NCBI RefSeq assembly: GCF_019443125.1
Contig: NZ_JAHYXK010000001.1
Coordinates: 1-64,000, forward strand
Direction of reading: 5' to 3'
Length of the DNA stretch: 64,000 nucleotides
Source: Pontibacter aydingkolensis
GTDB taxonomy: Bacteria > Bacteroidota > Bacteroidia > Cytophagales > Hymenobacteraceae
Part shown: positions 24,878 to 33,007 of the stretch, in pieces
Numbering within the stretch: position 1 is the stretch's first letter
Layout of the letters: each line of letters begins with the position of its first letter
The notes under the pieces: model-generated
Databases searched by the model: none
What the model was told of the DNA's origin: nothing
Seen by the model: the letters and a program-made list of their open reading frames with translations, nothing else
Program-made: the position numbers and the translations under genes

Positions 24878-25294
24878 TTATACTTTCTCGTTTTTTGATT
24901 TCTCTACAAAATCCTGGTAATCGCGTATGTAATCGGCTTCATCAAAATCAGAAGATGTAAGGCTCAAAAGTATGGCCCCTTCCGAGAAGTATAAATTTGC
25001 CCAGTACATAGGCGGCAAGTATAAGCCCTGGTCTGGTTTGCTTAGCTTAAAAGTCTCTGTACTTCCTCTGCCGTTGTCTACCTTTACATCTATATTTCCG
25101 TTTACTGCCACCAGTACCTGCGCTGTTGCTATGTGCGCATGGCGGCCTCGTACTACTTCCTGTGGCGTATTATACGTCCAGAAAACACGCTTTACATTAA
25201 AAGGGAGCTTGTCTGAAAACTGCGTGGAGCTGATGTAGCCCTCGGCAGAATTACCAGTGCTGTTAAACTGAATGAAGTATGGCTGTTGCGGCAA
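24878..25294 (-). CDS. FdtA/QdtA-type sugar 3,4-ketoisomerase (cupin)
   Basis: 138 aa single-domain cupin of the WxcM/FdtA group, converting dTDP-4-keto-6-deoxyglucose to a 3-keto sugar. The active-site histidines are in RGRHAHIATAQVLVAVNG, with the downstream LYLPPMYWANLYFSEGAILL and SSDFDEADYIRDY typical of the family. It is the first gene of the minus-strand glycan run and abuts the aminotransferase. Its stop codon lies within an AAGTATAA word. The 3-epimer produced (Fuc or Qui series) cannot be told. Confidence 0.9.
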   Translation of the reverse strand: MPQQPYFIQFNSTGNSAEGYISSTQFSDKLPFNVKRVFWTYNTPQEVVRGRHAHIATAQVLVAVNGNIDVKVDNGRGSTETFKLSKPDQGLYLPPMYWANLYFSEGAILLSLTSSDFDEADYIRDYQDFVEKSKNEKV

Positions 25295-25347
25295 CTTTGT
25301 AAAGATGGTTTTTCAGAACGAATATAGTGCTAATTCTCTTTACCTGC

Positions 25348-25377
25348 TTGCCTGCAGCCATAGTTAAACTAAATTTG
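25348..25377 (+). promoter_or_regulatory. Promoter of the EamA transporter gene
   Basis: TTG (25348-25350), 19-base spacer, TAAATTTG (25370-25377): a full match to the Bacteroidota -33/-7 arrangement, 33 bases before the ATG. Confidence 0.6.
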
Positions 25378-25410
25378 TAATACCGGCATACAGGCCGCAG
25401 CACCAAATCT

Positions 25411-26319
25411 ATGCTTTACCTTATACTTAGCGTTTTAGTTAGCGCCACACTTATTTTTATCTTCAAGCTTTTCCAGCGGTACAATGTGCACACATTTCAG
25501 GCCATTGTGGTAAACTATACGGTTTGTATACTGGTGGGCCTGTTGTTTCCGGGAGGCAGTGATGTGCTGCAACCGGGCATCTTTACTAACACCTGGGCCT
25601 ATGCGGCTATGGCGCTTGGCGCTATCTTTATACTTACATTTTACCTGATGGCGCTCAGCACCCAAAAGGTAGGAGTAACTGCAACTTCGGTGGCTGCTAA
25701 GATCTCGTTGGTAATACCTGTGCTTTTCAGTTTGCTTGTGCTGCGCACCAGCCTCAAAGAGTATAACATCATCAACTACATTGGCATGGTGGCTGCGCTG
25801 GTGGCAATCGTGCTGTCGTCTATCAGGCCGAGGCAGGATAGCGAGGTAAAGGCCTCTCCTGCCATGGCATTGCTGCTGCCTTTTATCATTTTCCTGAACA
25901 GTGGCATCGCAGATTCTCTCATCAACTACACAAACGAGCATTACCTGCAAGCCCACGAGGCCAGCCAGTTTACCATGCTCACATTTGCTACCTCGGCAGT
26001 GGCAGGCATGTTGGTGTTAGTGGTTTTGCTGATGCTTAAAAAAGTAAAACTAAACTTCAGAAGTATAGCAGCAGGTGTGGTGCTGGGTATCCCGAATTAC
26101 TTTTCGATATACTTTCTGATAAAGGCGCTTACCGCTTTTGGCAACGACGGCGCTTTTCTATACCCCATCAACAACATAGGCATTATACTGGTGGGAGCAG
26201 TAGGTGCCGTTATTTTCTTTAGCGAAAAGCTTAGTAAACTGAACCTGGTGGGGATTGCGGTAGCTGTTATGGCCATTATACTTATCTCGTATCAGGAAAT
26301 TTTAGCTAACTTACCTTAG
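25411..26319 (+). CDS. EamA/DMT-family transporter
   Basis: 302 aa with about ten hydrophobic helices in two repeats of five, the drug/metabolite transporter layout. The first half ends near VALVAIVLSSIRPRQ and the second near VAVMAIILISYQEIL, both typical EamA closing helices. Substrates in this superfamily range from amino acids to nucleotide sugars, so none is assigned. The YigZ gene begins three bases after its stop, so they are co-transcribed. Confidence 0.85.
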   Translation: MLYLILSVLVSATLIFIFKLFQRYNVHTFQAIVVNYTVCILVGLLFPGGSDVLQPGIFTNTWAYAAMALGAIFILTFYLMALSTQKVGVTATSVAAKISLVIPVLFSLLVLRTSLKEYNIINYIGMVAALVAIVLSSIRPRQDSEVKASPAMALLLPFIIFLNSGIADSLINYTNEHYLQAHEASQFTMLTFATSAVAGMLVLVVLLMLKKVKLNFRSIAAGVVLGIPNYFSIYFLIKALTAFGNDGAFLYPINNIGIILVGAVGAVIFFSEKLSKLNLVGIAVAVMAIILISYQEILANLP

Positions 26320-26322
26320 CCT

Positions 26323-26925
26323 ATGCAAGATACTTACAGAACCATAGTTAACCCCACCGAAGGACTTTACAAAGAGAAAGGCAGCAAGTTTAAAGCCCTG
26401 GCCTTTCCTGTTTATTCCGAAGATGAGGTAAAGGACGTACTGGCGGAGGTGAGGAAGAAGTACTATGATGCCCGTCACCATTGCTATGCTTATACTTTGG
26501 GTGCCGATAAAAGCCGCTACCGCGCCAACGACGACGGTGAACCCAACCACTCGGCCGGCGACCCTATACTTGGCCAGATCCGTTCTGCAGACCTGAGCAA
26601 TGTGCTGGTGATAGTGGTACGTTATTTCGGAGGCACTAAGCTAGGCGTTAGCGGACTGATAACAGCCTACAAAACCGCCACTGCCGATGCCCTGGAACAG
26701 GCTGCTATCATAGAAAAACACGAAACCGTTCTGCTGCAGGCGCATTACGATTATCCGCAGATGAACGATGTGATGAGTCTGGTAAAAGAATACGACCTGC
26801 CCGTACGCAACCAGCAATTTGAACTGGACTGCAAACTAACCCTTGAGGTAAGAAAAGCTCTCCAGGAAGAAGTTACCGCTAAATTGGAAGAAATGGAGAA
26901 GGTTAAGGTTAAAATGCTGGAGTGA
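26323..26925 (+). CDS. YigZ/IMPACT (UPF0029) family protein
   Basis: 200 aa. The N-terminal IMPACT domain has KGSKFKALAFPV, HHCYAYTLG, NDDGEPNHSAGDPIL and VIVVRYFGGTKLGVSGL, near-diagnostic for YigZ. The C-terminal DUF1949-like half follows. The IMPACT domain in eukaryotes influences GCN1/GCN2 signalling; the bacterial role is not settled, with ribosome or RNA contacts suggested. It follows the EamA gene with a 3-base gap. Confidence 0.9.
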   Translation: MQDTYRTIVNPTEGLYKEKGSKFKALAFPVYSEDEVKDVLAEVRKKYYDARHHCYAYTLGADKSRYRANDDGEPNHSAGDPILGQIRSADLSNVLVIVVRYFGGTKLGVSGLITAYKTATADALEQAAIIEKHETVLLQAHYDYPQMNDVMSLVKEYDLPVRNQQFELDCKLTLEVRKALQEEVTAKLEEMEKVKVKMLE

Positions 26926-27066
26926 GTTGTTCTGCCGCATATTTTGCGGAGCGTAAATGCAGCTGTACTTGCGGCATAAATTTAAAAGATGTAATATGTT
27001 ACTTTCCCAGATTCATAACTCTCTACCTTTTTAACTTTCTAACTCCTAAACTCTCTATCTTGCTAC

Positions 27067-28197
27067 ATGGCCAAACTCAGACTCCACCGTAAACGCGAAA
27101 AAATACTCGATCGTAAAGCTGGCATAAAACCGGGCACACTACTCGTTCCTACAGAGTCTTACAAGCCGCGTTTTTTCCTGATGTCTTTCTCTGAAACTTT
27201 GTTTGAAGAAACAGAGCTACAGAATTACAAAGAACTGATGCTGCGTGTAAAAGCCCATCCCGAGGCACGCCATTGGATAGACATCCGGGGCTATGGCGAC
27301 CAAACTATGCTGGAGCAACTTGTTGCTGACTTTGGCCTGCACCCGCTGCAGATGGAAGACGTGATAAATGATTACCAGCGCCCAAAGGTAGAGGAGTTCG
27401 GTACTAACCGCTTATTCATTATCACACGCATGCTGCGTTGGTCTCCTGAATTTAAGTCCTTGATAGATGTGCAGCTATCCTTGTTTACCGGCGACAACTA
27501 TGTATTAAGCCTGCAAAGCGATTACGGCGATTGCCTGGACCCTTTGCGCGAGCGCATCCGGGTGGGCAAAGGTGTTATCCGTAGCCGCCCTACAATGTAC
27601 ATGGCTTATGCTATGCTAGATGTTGTGCTCGACTACTATTTCCCGGTAATGGCAGAAATAGGCCTTTATATGGAAGAGCTGGAACAGAAAGTATTGCGCA
27701 AGCCCTCAAAAAATACCCTGACCGAGATTCTAAATCTGAAAAGCGAGCTGGTTAAACTGCGCCGTATTGCCTGGCCCGAACGCGACCTGATGAATGAAAT
27801 GCTGCGTATGGACGAAGATGTGATTCCAGACTCGCTAAAAGTATATTTCCGGGACGCCTACGACCACGCCGTGCAGTTGATAGATCTGATCGAAAACCAC
27901 CGGGAAATGTCTTCTAGTCTGGTAGAATTGTATATGTCTATGGTAAGCAACCGCATGAACGAGATCATGAAAGTGCTTACTATTATCTCCAGTATCTTTA
28001 TCCCGCTTAGTTTTATAGTTGGCATCTACGGTATGAACTTCTCCCGCGAAGACCCGGAAACAGGTAAGGTTTTCCGGTATAGTATGCCTGAATTGTACGA
28101 GCCATACTCTTACCCGATACTACTGGGGCTAATGGGTACGCTCATACTTTTCCAGATATACTTCTTTTACAGGAAAGGGTGGTTCAGGAGCTTTTAA
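27067..28197 (+). CDS. corA: CorA-type magnesium/cobalt channel
   Basis: 376 aa. A long cytosolic N-terminal funnel domain is followed by two C-terminal helices, with the selectivity signature GMN in VGIYGMNF between them. The positively charged tail YRKGWF follows the last helix. It forms pentameric Mg2+ (Co2+, Ni2+) channels in the inner membrane. The 50 bases just before the start are a T/C-rich linker text seen elsewhere in the window. Confidence 0.94.
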   Translation: MAKLRLHRKREKILDRKAGIKPGTLLVPTESYKPRFFLMSFSETLFEETELQNYKELMLRVKAHPEARHWIDIRGYGDQTMLEQLVADFGLHPLQMEDVINDYQRPKVEEFGTNRLFIITRMLRWSPEFKSLIDVQLSLFTGDNYVLSLQSDYGDCLDPLRERIRVGKGVIRSRPTMYMAYAMLDVVLDYYFPVMAEIGLYMEELEQKVLRKPSKNTLTEILNLKSELVKLRRIAWPERDLMNEMLRMDEDVIPDSLKVYFRDAYDHAVQLIDLIENHREMSSSLVELYMSMVSNRMNEIMKVLTIISSIFIPLSFIVGIYGMNFSREDPETGKVFRYSMPELYEPYSYPILLGLMGTLILFQIYFFYRKGWFRSF

Positions 28198-28218
28198 CAG
28201 GATGGCGAAGCTTAACAC

Positions 28219-28494
28219 TTAGTCTCCTACAACCACGGTCCAGGGCCGCACCTGCCACTCCGAAATAAGCCCATTTTTTACGTATGGGTCGTTTTTGGCA
28301 AAGTCCTCAGCTACTTCAGGAGAGTCAGCCTTGAAAACGAGTATCGCTCCGTCGGCTGGCTCTGCCAGTGCGCCTGCCATAAACAAACTCCCATCCAGCC
28401 TTGCCTGCCGGGCCAGTGCTAAATGCTCCTCACGATAAGGAGCGCGTTTCTCGATGTAGTTTTCTACTGTTTTGTAAAAAAGGATGTAGTACAT
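28219..28494 (-). CDS. YCII-related domain protein
   Basis: 91 aa YciI-like ferredoxin-fold protein. Family marks are YYILFYKTVENYIEKRAPYREEHL, the GSLFMAGAL segment and AEDFAKNDPYVKNGLI with the Asp-Pro-Tyr. The histidine in REEHLA corresponds to the proposed catalytic His-Asp pair of the family. Function is poorly defined. It converges on corA. Confidence 0.85.
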   Translation of the reverse strand: MYYILFYKTVENYIEKRAPYREEHLALARQARLDGSLFMAGALAEPADGAILVFKADSPEVAEDFAKNDPYVKNGLISEWQVRPWTVVVGD

Positions 28495-28588
28495 GTTCTT
28501 ACTATTAAATGTGGAAGCATCTATACTTTTCCAGGCCAGATAACCTGGGACTAGCTCTGAGCTTAGCTTTTTTCATTACTGTCTGCTT

Positions 28589-28744
28589 TCATAATCTTGC
28601 CCAGAAAACAAGAACTACAAAAGCACTTAGCAAGATATTAAATATAAATACTCCCAGCACTTTAAATATTCCACTTAAAGCAGAGAAGCTGTTAGCCATA
28701 TTTAAACTTTTGCCTGTAAATATAAAGTGTATGGCCAGAGCCAT
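28589..28744 (-). CDS. Possible 51-aa small membrane protein
   Basis: A short minus-strand ORF in an otherwise empty 330-base spacer, starting MALAIHF and ending in a hydrophobic segment VFIFNILLSAFVVLVFWARL. It would span the membrane once. There is no family recognition and no clear promoter. It may simply be chance hydrophobic coding in AT-rich DNA. The longer plus-strand reading of the same region (28509-28805) looks less like a protein. Confidence 0.2.
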   Translation of the reverse strand: MALAIHFIFTGKSLNMANSFSALSGIFKVLGVFIFNILLSAFVVLVFWARL

Positions 28745-28823
28745 ATTTACGACAATGTATTATGCTGTCTTTTACTATCACCTTTCCTTCTCCTTACTTT
28801 TATGATGGAGATTTCCAACGGCG

Positions 28824-31613
28824 CTAAAACCAGAAAAGTGGATTCTGTCTCCCCCCGACCTTTCCACCAAAGTTACGGATGTTGTAGGTGAAGGTGAGCA
28901 GGCCGTAGCGGGTCAGCGCCGCGGTCTGGAAATCTTGGATCAGGTTCTCCCGGATGCTCCTGCTTGCGGTAATGTTCTGGTCCAGCAGGTCGTAAACAGA
29001 CAGCTTCAGCTGCGCCCGGTCATTCTTCATGAACAGGTATGTTATTCCAGCATTCAGTCTGCCATAGCTGTTCTGCAGGCCCGGCGCGGCATTAGAGTTA
29101 TACCAGTAGTCAAAGGTCGCCTCCCATACCAGCTTTTTAGGCAGGCGCACCACAATCTCCGACCTGGCCGCCCGGGTATTAAAGCGCAGGTTATCAAAAG
29201 CATTGTTCTCGTAAGTGCTGCGCTGATGACTAAGGGTAAAAGACTGGCTTAACTCAAACTTGTCATCCAGATTTGCCCTGGCCTCCACTTCAGGATAAAA
29301 CCTCCAGCTATGGCTATTACTGCGGGCATTGTTGAGCAGAACAAGCCCTGTCCCGTAAGTAACACGCATATTGGCTCCTATTGTAAACTTTTTTTTGTTG
29401 TCATACTTGTAGTCCTTCATTACGCGGGCGCTTCCACTAAGGCCCCAGTTCCCGTCCACGTTCACTGGTCTGCTTGTCTGCAGTCCGTTCTGCTCTACTG
29501 TGCGCTCTCTTATAATGGCGTCGTTGGTAAGGGAGCCTGAAAGATAGGCGGTGTAATTGAGCGACCTTTTGGTATCATACTTTCTGTAATTAAAACTAAA
29601 GGAATTGGATACCGTGGGTTGCAGCTCAGGATTACCGTACTGTATGAACAGCGGATCGGTATTATCCAGCACAGGCTGCAGATCCGTCGCATTTGGCTCC
29701 CGCAGGTCTACATTGTAGTTAAAGTGAAGCTGTTTCCAGTTTACGCTCAGGCTCGGAAAGGCATAGAAGTACCGCTGCTCAATAGCAGGCATAGTCTCAA
29801 AGCTGTTGTTAATGTGAAGCGAGGTAAAGCGGATGCCCGGCTGCAGTGTAACATCCTTTACTTTCCATTTCAGGCCTGAAGTCAGGTAATTGCGCCATCC
29901 CTTGCGGTCCAGCCCATTAGATAATCCTGGTACAAGGTGCTCATACTCCCCGCTCTCCGGGTCAGGCGTATAGGTTACCAGTACATTCTCATCCCTGAAG
30001 TACTCTACATTCAGTCTAAAAACAGCGCTTAAGTTCTTGCTCATAGGCTCATTATAAGCAAACGTGTTGTTTATCTGAAAGTCCTCCTGATCTGTTTGAC
30101 GTAACTGATCCAGGTAAGTGATCATTGGATCGGGCCGGTAAAATGTATTCTCCGCCTCGTTGAACTGGTCCTGTAAAGTAGAAACGCGGCCCATCCTGCT
30201 ATAGAGCGTCAGTAGTCTTCCTTTCTTCCTGAAGAAGCGCTCAAAACTGAGCGTATTGGAGAAGCTAACTTCCTCGCTGTCCACCACTTCTTCGTTTATA
30301 CTCTCATTCACCAGCCCGGAGAGGTTCCGGTAAGTACTCACAAAGGAGTTCTGATTTGAAAGTCTATAGGAGAAATTCAAGCCAGGGGCAATACTCAAAT
30401 TTGTCAAGCTATCCAGCTTCCATTCCATTCTGCCCCCTACCCTATGGGTCTGGCTCCTGCTATTCTGGTCCCTGTCTCTTCTGGTAATAAGGGTATCACT
30501 TCTCAGAAACTGCTGCGCGTTCACTACCTGTCTCAGATCTTCATTCGCGTCACCCAAAAAGTACTGCAGATTGAGCTTCATCCTTTTTTTAGTCACAGTG
30601 TTAAAGTTGGCACCTCCCCCTGAAGATTGCTGAATGCCCTGGCCCATTCCTCCGAAGGAAACACCATTGATAGCGTATCCCCCGCCGTAACGTATGCTCA
30701 TACTGTTAAAGCCGCTACGATCAAAACCTCCTATTCTCCTTACATCTGCCATCTCAAAGCCAGGGCGGTTCAGGTTGTTGGAGTAACCTAAAACACTGAT
30801 CTGGGTGGTATCCCGGAACATGTTGAAAATCCCCCCTACCTCATAGCGTGCGTCTGTGCCTGCCCCACCATGCAGCTTGCCGAACATCCCTTTCTTAATA
30901 CCTTTCTTAAAGGTGAGGTTGATGACCTGCGGAATGTCCATCTCGGGCATGTCCGGGTCCCGGCGTAGTGCCTCCGCGTCGTTCATTACCTGCACTTTAT
31001 CTATCACATCTGCCGGGAGGTTGCGGCTGGCAACTTTTGGGTCACTGCCGAAGAACTCTTTCCCGTCAACCAGTATCTTCTGAACAGACCTGCCGTTGAC
31101 CATAATGTTGCCCTGCTGGTCTACCGTTACACCCGGCAGCTTTCTGAGAAGGTCTTCTACCAAAGAGGTGGGTAAGGTTTTAAAAGAGGCGGCGTTAAAC
31201 TCCAGTGTATCATTCCTTACAAGCACCGGCGGCGTCTCGGCAACAATTAATACCTCGCTTAGCAGGTTCGACGATTGCTCCATATTGATCACCCCCAGAT
31301 CAAGAGAGGGCTTCTCCTGCGAGAGCACGAACTCCTTCCGGTATACCTTAAAGCTCATCATGGTGATCACGGCGCGGAGCTCCTGACCAAGAGGGAGCCC
31401 GGGCACACGGAAGCCGCCTTTTTCGTCACTCATCCTGAAGGTAACCATAACCGTGTCAGCGGCCGTGTACACGGCTACAGTGGCGTAAGGAAGGGCTTCT
31501 TTAGAGGTTTCATCCAACAGACGACCCGCGAGTTCGCCTTTCTGATTTTGGGCCTTGGCTGAGTGTGGAAGAAAGAAGGAAAGCAGCAGGGCTAAGAGTA
31601 AAGTATGTCTCAT
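28824..31613 (-). CDS. Outer-membrane beta-barrel protein with CarboxypepD-reg-like N-domain
   Basis: About 929 aa, exported. A signal peptide (MRHTLLLALLLSFFLPHSAKA) is followed by a carboxypeptidase-regulatory-like beta-sandwich (GELAGRLLDETSKEALPYATV). A plug-like region follows (VEDLLRKLPGVTVDQQGNIMVNGRSVQKILVDGKEFF, shown to residue limits only in part), then a long barrel of the OMP_b-brl_3 type. It resembles TonB-dependent receptors, but there is no SusD partner, as usual for this subgroup. The frame extends 40 codons upstream to 31733; I chose the ATG at 31613 because it starts the signal peptide. Confidence 0.85.
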   Translation of the reverse strand: MRHTLLLALLLSFFLPHSAKAQNQKGELAGRLLDETSKEALPYATVAVYTAADTVMVTFRMSDEKGGFRVPGLPLGQELRAVITMMSFKVYRKEFVLSQEKPSLDLGVINMEQSSNLLSEVLIVAETPPVLVRNDTLEFNAASFKTLPTSLVEDLLRKLPGVTVDQQGNIMVNGRSVQKILVDGKEFFGSDPKVASRNLPADVIDKVQVMNDAEALRRDPDMPEMDIPQVINLTFKKGIKKGMFGKLHGGAGTDARYEVGGIFNMFRDTTQISVLGYSNNLNRPGFEMADVRRIGGFDRSGFNSMSIRYGGGYAINGVSFGGMGQGIQQSSGGGANFNTVTKKRMKLNLQYFLGDANEDLRQVVNAQQFLRSDTLITRRDRDQNSRSQTHRVGGRMEWKLDSLTNLSIAPGLNFSYRLSNQNSFVSTYRNLSGLVNESINEEVVDSEEVSFSNTLSFERFFRKKGRLLTLYSRMGRVSTLQDQFNEAENTFYRPDPMITYLDQLRQTDQEDFQINNTFAYNEPMSKNLSAVFRLNVEYFRDENVLVTYTPDPESGEYEHLVPGLSNGLDRKGWRNYLTSGLKWKVKDVTLQPGIRFTSLHINNSFETMPAIEQRYFYAFPSLSVNWKQLHFNYNVDLREPNATDLQPVLDNTDPLFIQYGNPELQPTVSNSFSFNYRKYDTKRSLNYTAYLSGSLTNDAIIRERTVEQNGLQTSRPVNVDGNWGLSGSARVMKDYKYDNKKKFTIGANMRVTYGTGLVLLNNARSNSHSWRFYPEVEARANLDDKFELSQSFTLSHQRSTYENNAFDNLRFNTRAARSEIVVRLPKKLVWEATFDYWYNSNAAPGLQNSYGRLNAGITYLFMKNDRAQLKLSVYDLLDQNITASRSIRENLIQDFQTAALTRYGLLTFTYNIRNFGGKVGGRQNPLFWF

Positions 31614-31733
31614 AGTAGGGGTTGATATGATTAATAGTTTTAGGCAGGCATACAGGTTAACCTCAAACACAGACCATTTCACCCCAACGAATAGCCCTGA
31701 AATACATTTCAATCTAACATTTTTTCTATACAT

Positions 31734-32050
31734 TTAAAAACTTACATTCCTTAGATCAACATCGTACCGGAATAATTGAAGGGAGGCCAACCTGCCAATA
31801 GGGTAAAATGCATAAAGCCTCTTAGTTTAAGCACCTTTTTCACACCACATCAGATTTTCAGTTTTAAAATATAAACCACTGCTACAAGTACCTTTAGGCC
31901 CTATGGTCAGCATTCTTTTGCCTGATCTGTTGTAGTGGAAAGTCTTTCTTAAATTTATACTTTAAGCTTGTCCATCTGTCGATTTGCTTTTTCAAAACAT
32001 TGTATTATATTAATATTGAAATTAATCCTACACCTTTAATGCAAAATGCT
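31734..32050. other. AT-rich spacer between divergent genes
   Basis: No ORF of note and no strong hairpin. It should hold the promoters of the outer-membrane protein (-) and the lipoprotein gene (+), but no clean TAnnTTTG box was recognised. The nearest is TACACCTTTAA just before 32051. Confidence 0.4.
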
Positions 32051-32938
32051 ATGAGGTACCCGCTATTTTACCTGCTCCCTTTGCTAATGTTTCTGGCCGC
32101 CTGCTCTAAAGGCGAAGAAGAAAAAAAGCTCTACCCTACTAAGGTAGTAATTGGCGACACGAAGCATGAGTTTCACTAAGACGCCGGCAGGATCTACAGC
32201 GTGACCACTACCAAACCTGGTTTCTACGAGGCGGTAACCTACCGTTACTACGATGAATATTTTAATGAGCCAGACCACAGGCTAAAGGACGAGATATTTG
32301 AAGTAAACTATTCGCCCGACAAAGGTATTATCGGCTGGGACAGGAGTGATTCTATTAAATCCAGACAGGAAATGCTCGCAAGACTTTCAGACTCGGATCT
32401 GGTTACGGATGAGTCGCAAAGTGTGTACCTTGCCAGAACTAGCCAAAGTCAAAAAGTAAAGCACAGCTATAATCAGGATAAGCAGCTAGCCGAATCAACC
32501 TACTACTTCATGCTCACAGGGCGAGAGGCAAAAAATATATTGAACGACCCAAGGTATATTTCCAAGCAGGTGAAGTACGATTACAAAGAGGGGAAACTAT
32601 CGATGGTAGCTTTCTACGCCCCCGGCTCCAGTAGGCCTTACCTGCTGATAGAGCTTGCCTACGACGATAGGCCAGGCTATCTGAAGCAATTGCCCCTGGA
32701 GGCAAGATTCATGCCCCTGGAGCTGCCCTACCGGGACCATAACATCACCAGCTATACCGTTACGGACGCAACAGGCAACGTGCGAAAGGAATTGTCCTAC
32801 ACCTGCGAATACTCCTACAACAAAGATGGATACCCTGATAAATTTACCCGTAGAATGCTAAACGGGAAGGAAGTAAAAGGCTATATCCTCTACAAAACTG
32901 ATTTGGAAAAGAAAGAGAAAATAGCTTCTGTGCAGTAG
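32051..32938 (+). pseudogene. Lipoprotein gene interrupted by an in-frame TAA
   Basis: The frame from ATG 32051 encodes a lipoprotein signal (MRYPLFYLLPLLMFLAAC, lipobox LAAC) and 24 further residues ending HEFH. TAA follows at 32177-32179, then the same frame continues (DAGRIYSVTTTKPGFYEA) to a stop at 32936-32938. The part after the stop (from GTG 32201, 245 aa) has no signal sequence, so it would not be exported by itself. I recognise no named domain; CEYSYNKDGYPDKFTRR resembles repeat text common in Bacteroidota lipoproteins. Nonsense mutation or sequencing error are the simplest readings. Confidence 0.7.
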
Positions 32939-33007
32939 CAGAACTAGCTGCAGATATAATGAAAAGTACCGTGTCTGATTACTACTTATAGCACACCTAG
33001 ATTCAGC

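Noticed and set aside
28509..28805. 98-codon plus-strand ORF between the YCII and outer-membrane genes
   Set aside because: No recognisable family; composition looks like translated AT-rich spacer.
32177..32179. Stop-codon reassignment of TAA to explain the two interrupted genes
   Set aside because: TAA ends many normal genes in this window, including the fdtA-type, panE, uspA and rsgA-neighbour genes, so it is a true stop.
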